64,000 bases of DNA from Rosa chinensis (taxonomy: Eukaryota; Streptophyta; Magnoliopsida; Rosales; Rosaceae). Each line of letters begins with the position of its first letter. Within the stretch, counting starts at the first letter, position 1. The stretch is from positions 3,896,501 through 3,960,500 of the forward strand of contig NC_037092.1 of the NCBI RefSeq assembly GCF_002994745.2, written 5' to 3'. A program made the position numbers and the translations under genes. Shown one piece after another: positions 34,964-44,611 of the stretch. A model generated the notes under the pieces. It saw only the letters and a program-made list of their open reading frames with translations. It ran no database searches and was not told the origin of the DNA.

Positions 34964-36052
34964 GAGAGGAGTACAGGCGGACGGTTGGGATGTGGAGGTG
35001 TAGACGCGAAAGACGGTGGGGAAGCATTGTTTGACTGAAGATTCTAGATTATTTGAGTGACGGCTGTCGTACTAGTAGCCATCGGGTTGGACTAGACGTC
35101 AAAGCCGTGGACGTGGGTTTTAGATTTTGGGCTCCAAAAGCATGTCTGTTAATTTTTAAATACTAGGTTTATCTTCTTCTTTTTTTATAACTTTTTTACT
35201 CTCTTTTTTTAAGTCTTTAAGTAAATACTTTTGGAAATTTTATAGATGAAATTTATCAAGAACAAATTTACTCTTTCATACCGAAAATAAATTGTAACCT
35301 ACACAAGCAAGAATACTTTCCATTTAGAATTCTAAACCATATTTAATCACTTTGTTTAATTTGAATCACAAGTTTTAAAGATTAGGGTAATTATCTTAAT
35401 ATAATTGTAAAAACATAATTTCCTTTCCAAAAACGTGTAAAGAAAGTTTTCCTTAATATCCTAGACAAACCCTTTGGGTTAAGCAACAAGTACAGTAGTG
35501 ATAGAGTGATAAACATGAGTCGCATATGACTCATGTGTCACATGATCCAACATATGAAGAGTATTAACCAAAACAAAGTATATGTTAAAATTGATTTTGA
35601 AGTTGCGAATGAAGTTGGAGAAATATATGAATGAGCTACGGACTATCAAACTACACTACCTTCTAAATGAGTTGCTTTTGAGTGTTAGATTCTCACCTAA
35701 AACTGAAAACATATTTATTCATGGATCTATAGTGTATTTAGATACGATCTTGATTGGAGATTTTGTGAATGAAATATAAAAATACACTGCTATCTATATA
35801 ATTTTATTGAGTTTTTAAAAATCTGAAAAAATAAATAAATAAATAAATTTATCCATGAATCTATCATATACTAATTGTATATCTAAAAATGAATCTCAAA
35901 ACAAGATTTTTATGTATCTAACAAAAACGAAGAAAATTTCACAAAATTTTTAGTACATGATCTTTATCTAAGTGCCGGATTATAAGATCTTAAGTTGTAT
36001 CAATGATTATTTTTAGAAGATCTTAAGTTTTAATGATCTGACATTTTAACAG
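34964..36052. other. Intergenic
   Basis: AT-rich DNA. A 41-bp piece at 35975-36015 (ccggattataagatcttaag...) recurs at 49956-49996. No gene or element ends were recognised before the exon fragment at 36053. Confidence 0.5.
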
Positions 36053-36193
36053 GTAAAAGTGGAAGGTTCGGTACAGAATAAAGGCTGGATCCTTGAAAAT
36101 GTTGATTACAAAGATACTTCAGTACCTGAGGAACTGAGGATAAGGGGTTTCAGAATCAACAAGATTGAACAATTGGTAAAGTCTGAGTCTTGA
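36053..36193 (+). pseudogene. Orphan terminal exon, UDP-sugar pyrophosphorylase-like
   Basis: A 47-codon open piece follows a good acceptor (cattttaacag) and ends in [23 protein letters not shown], then [20 protein letters not shown]. This closely resembles, from memory, the C-terminal end of plant UDP-sugar pyrophosphorylase (USP). No other exon of such a gene lies upstream within the 1.5 kb to the FBS gene or beyond. An A15 run follows at 36241. Either a lone exon was moved here, or this is a 5'-truncated retrocopy with an A tail. The family call is tentative. Confidence 0.5.
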
Positions 36194-36469
36194 GTTCTGC
36201 TTGGAGCCTTGAAGGTGAAACCTCTTCCATATTGTTTATTAAAAAAAAAAAAAAATTCTCAAGTCAGATAGATTTCTTTGCCCTTCTCTTCCCCTTTGTA
36301 AGTTGTTTGGTAAATATATATTTTCTTTTTGGAAATAATAAGTTTGAGCTGTTAGCCTTCTCATATTCGTCTAATCGTCTTGTCTCATTTAGGAAAAAAC
36401 ATATAATAATGGCACTGTATGGTTTAGGCTTTGAAGTAAAGCTTATCAAATCAATTTATACAATTAATG

Positions 36470-36783
36470 GCACGTTTACTTACTTGGAATGGAAAATAAT
36501 CATGAATCGGAGACAAATGGAATGGGAGAAGAAAGGAATCGGTATTGATTATGGAGAAATGATTCCTAAACCCATCTCCCCCCTTCGTAATCGAATTCCT
36601 GAGTATTCAGGAATCGATTTCCTGATAAATAGGTGGGACCTACACCAATTTCGATTCCTTCATGTGTTAGTAAACACATGAATTCTTTTACCTGGAATCA
36701 TTCCGATTCTTTTATGTGTTAGTAAACACAGGGGTATTTTTACTCCGTAATCATTCCATTACATTCTAAGTAAGTAAACGTGC
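36470..36783. mobile_element. MITE with 16-bp perfect terminal inverted repeats
   Basis: Both ends read gcacgtttacttactt inward, 16 of 16 matching, then ggaatgg versus agaatgtaatgg. The length is 314 bp with no coding capacity. Inside, a 'cgattc(c/t)tt(c/t)atgtgttagtaaacac' unit is repeated twice (about 36652 and 36708). A clear target duplication was not found, so the superfamily is open. Confidence 0.8.
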
Positions 36784-37405
36784 ACTAAGTTCTTTTAATC
36801 TGTGTCGGTCCAGAGAACATATAAAAGTTAAATTTTGGTTTTTGTTCGTGTGAAACGACAAATATCTTTGATCCTGTGAAGACTGTTGCGGCTGCATATT
36901 CCCCAACTATAGTTGTGCCGTGTTTTGGACTGTAAACTTGGCCAATTGGCAATTGTCTCACCCATTGTTGGTCATTCCATGGTACCAAAAGACAAAAATA
37001 TAGAGCTGCCTGATAAATAACATTGGCTTTTTAAAACAATTGGCATGCTTCCCTCCTGCCGATCTAGAAATTGTCTCCACTCATTCTCAACGATTCTTCA
37101 ATTAAACAAGTCTTTTCTTTCTTTTCATTCGGGTCGTCTTGTGGAATTCTAGAAAAGTCGGTCGCCCACTCTGTTAAGACACGCACAAATAGGTACATGA
37201 CTGGGAATCTTCCCATTTATTGGGACAATATAAACAGAATATGAACTCCACCTCCTTCTATGCCATAGATCTCAAAGCCAAGCCTCATATATCACTAGAC
37301 TAGAGCATTTACAATGTTTCGGAGTATGACATTCTATAATTTCGCATGTTCACCGGTTATAATCTGGACCGATGGAAAAGCATCTTGGATTCATTCTAAA
37401 TGGTA
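36784..37405. other. Intergenic between MITE and copia element
   Basis: The minus strand of 36785-36988 is open for 67 codons (MVPWNDQQWVRQLP...), but no family was recognised and no flanking exon was found. Otherwise nothing. Confidence 0.4.
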
Positions 37406-37410
37406 AGGCA

Positions 37411-37744
37411 TGTTGGGTTTCCAGCCTATGAGTCTTTCCTAAGACAATTGTCTTAGAGTATGAGAATTGTTTACCCAGTAGATTTTGGATTCCTACTGAT
37501 GAATGGAGTTCCAATGAGGAAGGAAAATCCTTATTGATGTAGGATTACCTGTAATCCTTATTGATCACAGAGAAGGAGAAGGCATAATTGCCTACCACCA
37601 ATAGGAATAGGTTTCCTAATTGGTGAAGAAAATTGATATCCTTATGGCCATATAAGGAGGGGTTATGCTCTAGGTTTTTCATCACAAAGACAAAGAGCAA
37701 AGTGTATTCCATTCTCGGAGTTAGAGAGTGAGAGAGGGCAAAGA
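37411..37744 (+). repeat. 5' LTR, truncated
   Basis: It matches the first ~334 bases of the 3' LTR with few differences, including the tgttgggtttccagcc start and the ctatgg/ccatataaggagg TATA-like region. The R/U5 half is missing. Confidence 0.88.
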
Positions 37745-37770
37745 CAAGCATTCAGGTAGAGGGTTTAGTG

Positions 37771-38540
37771 GCAAGTGTCACTATTGTGGCGATACGGGCC
37801 ACATGAAGCGGATGTGTCGAAAGTGAAAACAGGACAAAAAGAAAGGCAACTACCAAAATAATGGAGATGCTGACATTATCTCAGGAGATGTTCTTACAGT
37901 TCAAGAATGTCTTTATGTTGGTGACAAGGGTCACAATTAGTTCGTGGATACCGGTGCAAGTAGTCATGTTACTTCCAACTTGGAGTTTTTTTCTACATAC
38001 GAAGCACGCGACTTTGGGATGTTAAAGATGGGCAATACAAGCTACTCCAAGATTTCAGGAATGGGAGATATCTGCATCGAGACTAATCTTGGTTACCAAA
38101 TGACATTGAAGGATGTGAGGCACGTTTCTGATTTGCGTGTCAACATATTGTCTTCAAGTGCTCTTGATAGACAAGGTTTCCACCAATATATTGGTGATGG
38201 AAAGTGGACGGTTATAAATGGGACATTGGATGTTGCTAAAGGTGAGCTTTGTCATTCCCTGTACAAGATACATAGCTTGGTATGCAGAGATGACTTGAGT
38301 GCAATGGGTGATACTTCTTCACACATATGGCATCACAGCAAAGGCCATATAAGGAAGAAAGGTGATTTGGAAAAGAAGTCCCTAATTTCCTTTTCCAATG
38401 ATGAGTTTTCTGACCAGGGAAAAGATGGTCAAGAGTTGTTCCACCAGGAGGGACATGGTGATGGGTTATTCGATCAGGGGGAGCTACATGCTCCAAACAT
38501 GAAGTTCTGCATCAAGTCAGCTCGGGCGAACTCCCAGTAA
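37771..38540 (+). pseudogene. copia gag-protease remnant
   Basis: The zinc knuckle CHYCGDTGHMKRMC (37776-37817) is intact in CX2CX4HX4C form. Stops follow at about 37823 and 37938. The aspartic protease core FVDTGASSHVTSN at about 37941 starts a frame open to 38540, continuing through DVRHVSDLRVNILSSSALD. A reduced gag-pre-integrase motif (WHHSKGHIRKKG, KKSLI) follows. The remainder (DQGKDGQELFHQEG...) looks like fused leftover before the polypurine tract. Confidence 0.82.
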
Positions 38541-38585
38541 TGGAGTCACGCCGGTATTCCTCCCTCATAGTCTGGAGGGGGAGAT

Positions 38586-39144
38586 TGTTGGGTTTCCAGC
38601 CCATGAGTCTTTCCTAAGACAATTGTCTTAGAGTATGAGAATTGTTTACCCAGTAGGTTTTGGATTCCTACTGATGAATGGAGTTCTAATGAGGAAGGAA
38701 AATCCCTATTGATGTAGGATTACCTGTAATCCTTGTTGATTACAGAGAAGGAGAAGGCATAATTGCCTACCACCAATAGGAATAGGTTTCCTAATTGGTG
38801 AAGAAAATTGATATCCTTATGGCTATATAAGGAGGGGTTATGCTCCAGGTTTTTCATCACAAAGACAGAGAGCAAAGTGTATTCCATTCTCGGAGTTAGA
38901 GAGTGAGAGAGCGCAAAGAAGGGAGAGATAGGAAGAGAAGAGAGAGTCCTTGTTTTCTTATTCTTTCTGGTTGTACCCATTATAAATATAGTGGAAGATC
39001 GTTTTTCTGCCCGGTGGACGTAGGCAAAAGTTTTGCTGAACCACCTTAAATCTGTGTTCTTGTGCTTGTATCTCTGTGGTTGTTTCTCTTAGTGTGCTGT
39101 GTTTATTTGTGTTTTCGACTTCACGTATTGACCGAATCTCAACA
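38586..39144 (+). repeat. 3' LTR
   Basis: It starts TGTTGGGTTTCC and ends ...ATCTCAACA, so its ends are short inverted repeats (TGTTG/CAACA). A TATA-like ctatataagg is at about 38823. It is full length at 559 bp. Confidence 0.9.
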
Positions 39145-39149
39145 AGGTA

Positions 39150-39883
39150 AAACCGGAGAATTAAATTAATGGTTGAGCAATTATTCAGTGACCTGCTCTT
39201 TTCTAACACTAGCCCATGTGTCCCGCGATGAAAGCATGATACACGAGTACAGCCACAACTGAAATTTGTTTTATTGGATCAATTATAGATTCGTCGGTCC
39301 CTTTTGTTCACATAGAAAACATAGTCTTGTCTCTTTGTATGAAGGGAGATAGATACATGTTGCACTACATTAAAAAAAAAATACAAATTGTAAAGTGGAA
39401 GCTCAGCATGGGAATTGAGACCAAAGCATGGAGCATGCTAAATACTCTTACGCAGCAGACTTTGGAACAATCATATATAGAAAGCCTCCAAGTTTTTTTT
39501 TCGAGTAAGAGAGCAACCTTTTAAAATAAAAAAAAGGATTGCATGAGACGCAGTAGATGGAATCTTTCAGTCAATTAAGAACATGGAGATAAACTAAATT
39601 CCCATGTCTTTAATTAAGAAGGTGACAATTGACCCCAAACATAATGGAGAACTTTCTCAATATTTTTGTGGTTCATGTTGAACTCATGCAACGGGTTTGC
39701 AAATATCAAACCAAGTTATCGTGATCGATTGGCCTTCTTCCCAATATTTGAAAGCCTCCCATTGCAACTTGGAAAATCCTAATTTCAAGACTTGTCTCGT
39801 GCCTACCTAAATCAAGAATGCCTGAAAGAAAAGCTCGATGGATGACTTTGGATTCCAGACACATGATTCAGAGTTTATTCAGC
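39150..39883. other. Intergenic
   Basis: AT-rich DNA between the copia element and the hAT element. No gene or further repeat was recognised. Confidence 0.45.
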
Positions 39884-40753
39884 TTCGGGGTCAGTGGCGG
39901 AGCCAGGAATTTAAGTTTACTGGGGCACAAAAAAAATATAAATATAAAAACATACAAAATCTTTAAATGTAATTTCTATCTATTACAATGGTAATTGTCC
40001 TCGACTAGATTTCATATTACATTAGGATGACAACTTGAAATTGGAGGATGATTTCCAGGATCAGAAGGATATTTTTCATTAACGTTGGGACAAGGCTTTT
40101 CAGAATTACTATCATTTTTCTTTGTTTTTTTTTACGGGGGATGACTCCAATGAGATATTTATACTCGACGACTCCTCTGCACCAAGATTTTCTTTTCTTT
40201 TAAAGTATTTTAACATATTTGAATGAAGAATAGAGAAGTAGTGAGAACCAAAAGAAACGACTACATCAATACTCTTCACAAAATAATTGATTGAGAATTG
40301 TTACTTGATGATATATATATATATATATATATATTGATGTAATAGAATATTTTGTTAATTGTTTTTCTATTGGACTTGAAAATTTGAAAGTAATAAAGAA
40401 ATAGAAATCATTAAACGTAAAAGGATATAGGAAAGAAAAATATTATATGATTCATACAAAAAAAAATATTATATGATATTAATAGAAGGTCAAACATGGG
40501 ACGGGTAAAGCCCATCAAGAAAAAAAAAGAAAAAAAAAAGAAAAAAAAAAAGAAGAGCACGTGAAGATGATTGAAAGAGTACATTCATCAGGTTAAGCAA
40601 ATAATATAAAAATATATAGTATAAACCTGATATTAATATTAATATTAATATGTGTGTATATATATATATATATATTAGTTTTTTTTTTCTTGAAAAGCTG
40701 AGTGGGGCACGGGACCCAGTGGGCCCCTGCCTCCCTCCGCCCCTGTTCGGGGT
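39884..40753. mobile_element. Non-autonomous hAT element, 854 bp, exact 8-bp target duplication
   Basis: The body is 39892-40745. Its left end CAGTGGCGGAGCCAGGAA and right end (inverted) CAGGGGCGGAGGGAGGCA form imperfect inverted repeats. The flanking 8-mers ttcggggt (39884-39891 and 40746-40753) are identical. The interior is AT-rich, with (AT)n tracts near 40310-40334 and 40655-40675 and an A/G tract at 40517-40556. No transposase is encoded. Confidence 0.92.
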
Positions 40754-40814
40754 GTCCAAAGTAAATACCCGAGCATTGGTTTCATGAAAAATGCTTCGAC
40801 ACCCAAAGTGAAAT

Positions 40815-41902
40815 GGGATATTGACCATTTACGACAATTTGAGCCTAAAAATTGCCTACTTGCTCCACTAAGAGTTTTTTACTCTCATTTACCCAATTGA
40901 ACATTTATTGACAGTTTTGTCCTATCCTCTCAGACTCTCTCTCCTCCCAGACTCACTCACTCTCTCTTAGAAACCTCAATGGACTGAGGGAATCACACCC
41001 AAGCCCTCGCCGAAATCCGAATCAGACTCACCGGCCACCGCCGTCAGCGATCTGGTCAACTCGAGCTCCGAAGCAGCCTAAGGGAGGTTGGGCCTCGAGT
41101 TCTCGTTCCTTCGAGTCTGCGACCTCCGCTCGCTCCTCAAGTTCCTTCGATCCGTCGCGGAGTCCGACTCCACCGTCAACCTCTTATCCCAAACCCAATC
41201 GATTCTGGAGCTTCAAGGTTCGGCTATTTTCGCACCTGCAATTTCACATTTTTATTATTTTATGAATTTTTGATGGTTGGGATTTCATTTCTTTAGGTTC
41301 CAGTGGTTCCGGTTCTGATCCAGGGTCGGGCCTGGGATTGAGGTGGAGGTCGAAAAGGGCAATGTGGCCCTGGCGGTAATAGGCCGTGAGAAGGAAGGGG
41401 GAGCTGGAAGACTTGATGGAGAGGAGGTCGAGGCCGAGGCCTGGATGGTGGATGGCGTCGGTGAGGCTCTTGACCTTGACATGGTTGCGAGAGAGAAATG
41501 TTTGGGTGTGATTGGCCGGGAGTTTGAGGAATGTTCGGGTGTAGGAGAGAATGAGGTGTTGAGGTCTGGCGGTGGAGATGGAGGTGAGAGAAAGATGGTG
41601 TGGATAGAGAATAGATTTCATTGTTGAAGAAATGGGAGAGATGGTACTGCATTTGGTTTCGTTTTTGTTGGCGTTGATGATGATGTTGTGACCTGGTGCT
41701 TCGGGAAGCTCGCAAAATTGGTAACGACATGGTGGGAAGATGCTTAAACATCTTTATACGTCTGGCGATGGAGCCGGAGGAGCAGAAGCTTTTGTTTAGG
41801 GGGGCAATAATAATATTATTGAGTGGAAATAATGTTTCTACTGGGGGCAATAATCATATTACTGGGGGGCAGTAATGTTTCTACTAGGGGCAAAAATTAT
41901 AT

Positions 41903-41933
<31 letters not shown>

Positions 41934-42338
41934 CGCAATAATCATATTACTGGGGTCTACTGGGGGGCAATAATAACATTATTGGGGAACAATAATATTC
42001 TTCCATGACCTATGAGATATGCGACGAGCTTTTTGAGAACTTCCGGCGACTTATGACCGGATTCCAGTGACCGATGACTGAACTTCGGCAACCTCCGGCA
42101 GCGGTGACAGGACTTCGGCGACCGATGACCTGAGTTCGGCGAGCATTGACGGGACTCCAGTCAAGTCTCCATTGACTTCTCTCTAAGTGACAATGGGAGG
42201 GAGGGCAAAATTGTCTCAATAATATACACAAAATAATTTTAAAAAAATTACTTAATTGGGCATTAGGGTAAAAATTATGTAATTTGTTGGGCAAGTGGGG
42301 TTAATGAAGCTCAATTTTGGGTAAATTGACATTTTCCC
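40815..42338. mobile_element. Candidate Pack-MULE (Mutator-like element with captured gene pieces)
   Basis: The ends are long imperfect inverted repeats. The left end starts GGGATATTGACCATTTACG and continues with CAATTTGAG and, further in, CCACT, TTTTTACTCTCATTTACCC and GACAGTTTTGTCCTATCC. The inverted right end reads GGGAAAATGTCAATTTACCC, AAATTGAGC, CCACTTGCCC, TTTTTACCCTAATGCCC, GACAATTTTGCCCTCCC. The GC-rich interior (40975-41780) looks like coding DNA from other genes. A + strand piece reads LEFSFLRVCDLRSLLKFLRS followed by SVNLLSQTQSILELQ and a GT donor. A minus strand piece (41244-41621) reads LILSYTRTFLKLPANH. The donor genes were not recognised. No 9-bp target duplication was found. 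Confidence 0.6.
41907..41933. repeat. G27 homopolymer in a GGGGCAATAAT minisatellite
   Basis: Twenty-seven consecutive G on the + strand lie within an irregular repeat of ggggcaataatnatattactgg between 41800 and 41995. Runs of this length are rare in plant DNA and are prone to slippage and quadruplex formation. The exact length may also reflect sequencing error. Confidence 0.85.
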
Positions 42339-43190
42339 AATCATTTTTCCTTTTATTTGGTTCTACTGGACCAAAGAAAGAGTGGGCTTGATAGTGAAGC
42401 CTACGTGGCTTAGTCTGCAAGCTCGTGACTCGAGCTTTCATTTGCGAGTCAAAGGGTGTGTGAGGCCTGCTGGGCTACTAGGTCCGGCGTAGAGGCTCAG
42501 CCTGGTCTGCCAAGGAATGAAAAGTTATTACTCAACCCTTTTGGTAACTCTAATTGAATACAATCAGGTAAGGAAGGATGAGGTTTAGGTGGAGCGAGGC
42601 TCACTTAAGTACACAGCCTCATCTGAATCTTACCTAGACATCGCATCCAACCGGATAAGCCTAGTTGGAGAAGATTTATAACCATTGGCATGGCAACACG
42701 TGGCCAGCTTTTGTGCTAGCCTTGCAGCTTGAGCTTGGGCTTGAGCTTCTGGCTCAGGTTTGTTGTTGTGACTTTGGGCTTGATTTGAGTTTCTGACTCA
42801 GCCTCATTCAATATTCACCATTATAACATAAATAAATTCAATATATATTATTAAATCATAACGAAAACAACTTAATGCAGGGGTTATGTACCTAAGGAAA
42901 TGGGTTCAAATCCCATTAATTAATGCTTCTGACATTACGTATAGGCAATAAGTTGGGAAAATGCTTCTGGCATAACGTTTATGTAATAATCACGTGATAA
43001 TTTAGTCTATAATGCTTCTAGCATAATGAATTATAATGGCATAATTCATCCCTAAATTACATGCCCTTAAATGTCATAATGAATTATAATGGACATAATT
43101 CATATTTGTAACTGACATTACATATATATTAAATCGGGAGTAATAACATAATTTGTGCTAATGGTGCAGCAAGTTATACCAATAGTTAGG
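42339..43190. other. Intergenic with possible SINE traces
   Basis: Near 42905 the sequence aaatgggttcaaatcccatt contains GGTTCAAATCC, a near-perfect pol III B box. A related tgttcaaatctc lies at 43868, after the next element. ATGCTTC(T/G)GGCATAA units recur at 42925, 42965, 43010 and 43910. A SINE is possible, but no clear A box or tail was found. Confidence 0.35.
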
Positions 43191-43855
43191 CCTGGCAATT
43201 CAGCCCATGACCCGTTAACCGCCCATTAAACGCCCGCTAAAAACCCATTTATTTCCGCCCGATAATTTAACGTATTAATGGGCTGCCAACCTGTTAACAA
43301 CCTGTTAGTTAACGGGCAGAAATGGGTTGCCCGACGGAACCCATCGAACCCGATTAGAAGAGAAAAAAAAAAAGATTTTTTTTTTTTTTTAAAGAATTGT
43401 GAGCCCAATATGTATTAACTTTTGATTTAATGAAAATCAACAATGAAAAAGAGTTATAATGGGTAATGGGTTGGAAGAGGGTTTAAAAAAAATAAAAAAT
43501 AAAAACTTTTTTTTTTAGAAAGGTTTTAATAGATAATGGGTGTGAAAAAGAGTTTAAAAAAATGCAAAAAAATAAAATAAATAAATTCATTTTTATGTTA
43601 ACGGGTTTCAATGGCCAATTTATTGTTAACAGGTATTAACGGGTTTTAGTGGGTAATTGATTAGAAAAGAATTTTAAAATTTAAAAAAAAAAAAAAAAAA
43701 ACCTTAGCAGTCTTAACGGGTTCCAACGGGTAACCCGCGAACCCATCGGGCTCAACCCGTTATAACGGGTTATAACGGGTTGAGCCCGTTAAGACCGCTA
43801 ATCCGTTAAGTCCGCCCGTAACCCGCCCGTAACCGCACTGTTGCCAACCTTTCTA
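43191..43855. mobile_element. Possible hAT-like MITE rich in AACGGGTT
   Basis: The left end taggcctggcaattcagcc and the inverted right end AGGTTGGCAACAGTGCGG share AGG(C/T)..TGGCAA. Inside are many AACGGGTT/CCCGTTAA units, some forming a perfect inverted pair at 43750-43800, and long A/T runs (43370, 43510, 43683). No exact target duplication was found, so the boundaries are approximate. Confidence 0.5.
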
Positions 43856-44040
43856 TAGAGATTTGTGTTCAAATCTCATTAAGAGCAATATTAATTCCTT
43901 TTTGTCACTAAATGCTTCGGGCATAATGAATATTGCATATATGTAACGTGTGGTATAAATGACCAAATTAATGGTACCACCTTAGTGGTTATGAGCATTA
44001 CTTCCGGAATGCATGCAGGTGGCGATGGCTGATTCTGGTG

Positions 44041-44611
44041 GCTATTGGCAGGGCCGGTCCTGAGAATTCAGAGACCTAGTGCGAAAATTTGACTGAGGCC
44101 TTATGTTCATTACACAATGACTTTAAAAAAAAAAAAAGGTATAATAAAATAAATGTTATGATAAGATCATTCAATCATATAAAAATTATTCTCAAACAGC
44201 TTATCAAAATAATTAAAAAAATTTCAAATAATGTTAAACATGGAAGATTAAAAAGAAGAAAGTAAGATTAAAAAAGAAAAAGAGAAAAGAAAAAAAATTC
44301 AGGGACACGGAAAGGAAAAGAAAGAAAAAAGAAGAAAGAAAGAATAGGAAGAAAAACATAAAAAAAAGGAAGATAAACAAACAGAGCTTGGGAATTGAAC
44401 CCGCGACAAAGTCATAAAGGCCCGCATTTGACTTTGTCACCCTACCAACTGGACTACACAAACTTTTGAATCAATTCAAGGAACTAAATTTATTATATTC
44501 ACTTCTATCTGTATATATTTATTCGAAACTTGAAGTCGGAGGCCTTCGATTTTCAGAGGCCTTGTGCGGCGGCACTACCTGCAGACCCTCAGGGTCGCCC
44601 CTGGCTATTGG
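44041..44611. mobile_element. Non-autonomous hAT element, 555 bp, with embedded tRNA-like sequence
   Basis: The body is 44049-44603. The left end is CAGGGCCGGTCCTGAG and the inverted right end is CAGGGGCGACCCTGAGG. The flanking 8-mers gctattgg (44041-44048 and 44604-44611) are identical. The next ~30 inner bases also pair (cagagacctagtgcg versus the inverted CGCACAAGGCCTCTG). It has no transposase. A tRNA-like block sits inside on the minus strand (separate entry). Confidence 0.92.
44388..44462 (-). other. tRNA-like sequence with pol III A and B boxes
   Basis: Read on the minus strand, the block contains TAGTCCAGTTGGTAGG (A box and D-arm-like), then about 40 bases later GCGGGTTCAATTCCC (B box GGTTCAATTCC, one base from consensus, with a T-arm-like stem). 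The end of the acceptor stem does not pair well, and an anticodon loop could not be assigned. It is therefore a tRNA-derived remnant rather than a working tRNA gene. Confidence 0.6.

Larger units (their letters stand above)
37406..39149 (+). mobile_element. Internally deleted copia-type LTR retrotransposon
   Basis: The 3' LTR is 38586-39144 (559 bp, TGTTGGG...CTCAACA). The 5' LTR starts at 37411 with the same sequence but stops matching at about 37744. A deletion removed its second half, the primer-binding site and most of gag. A polypurine tract (ctggagggggaga) sits just before the 3' LTR. The flanking 5-mers aggca (37406-37410) and aggta (39145-39149) look like a target duplication with one change. 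The remaining internal 840 bases encode only a zinc knuckle, a protease core and a pre-integrase remnant. Integrase, reverse transcriptase and RNase H are absent. Confidence 0.9.

Noticed and set aside
36190..36681. 163-codon + strand open frame
   Set aside because: It spans an A15 run and the left half of a MITE and has no ATG at the start. It is chance.
36785..36988. 67-codon minus-strand frame (MVPWNDQQWVRQLP...)
   Set aside because: Plausible composition, but no family recognised, no neighbouring exon and no promoter signals. It is left as intergenic.
44234..44461. 75-codon minus-strand open frame rich in Phe/Leu
   Set aside because: It is produced by the A/G tract and the tRNA-like block inside the hAT element.
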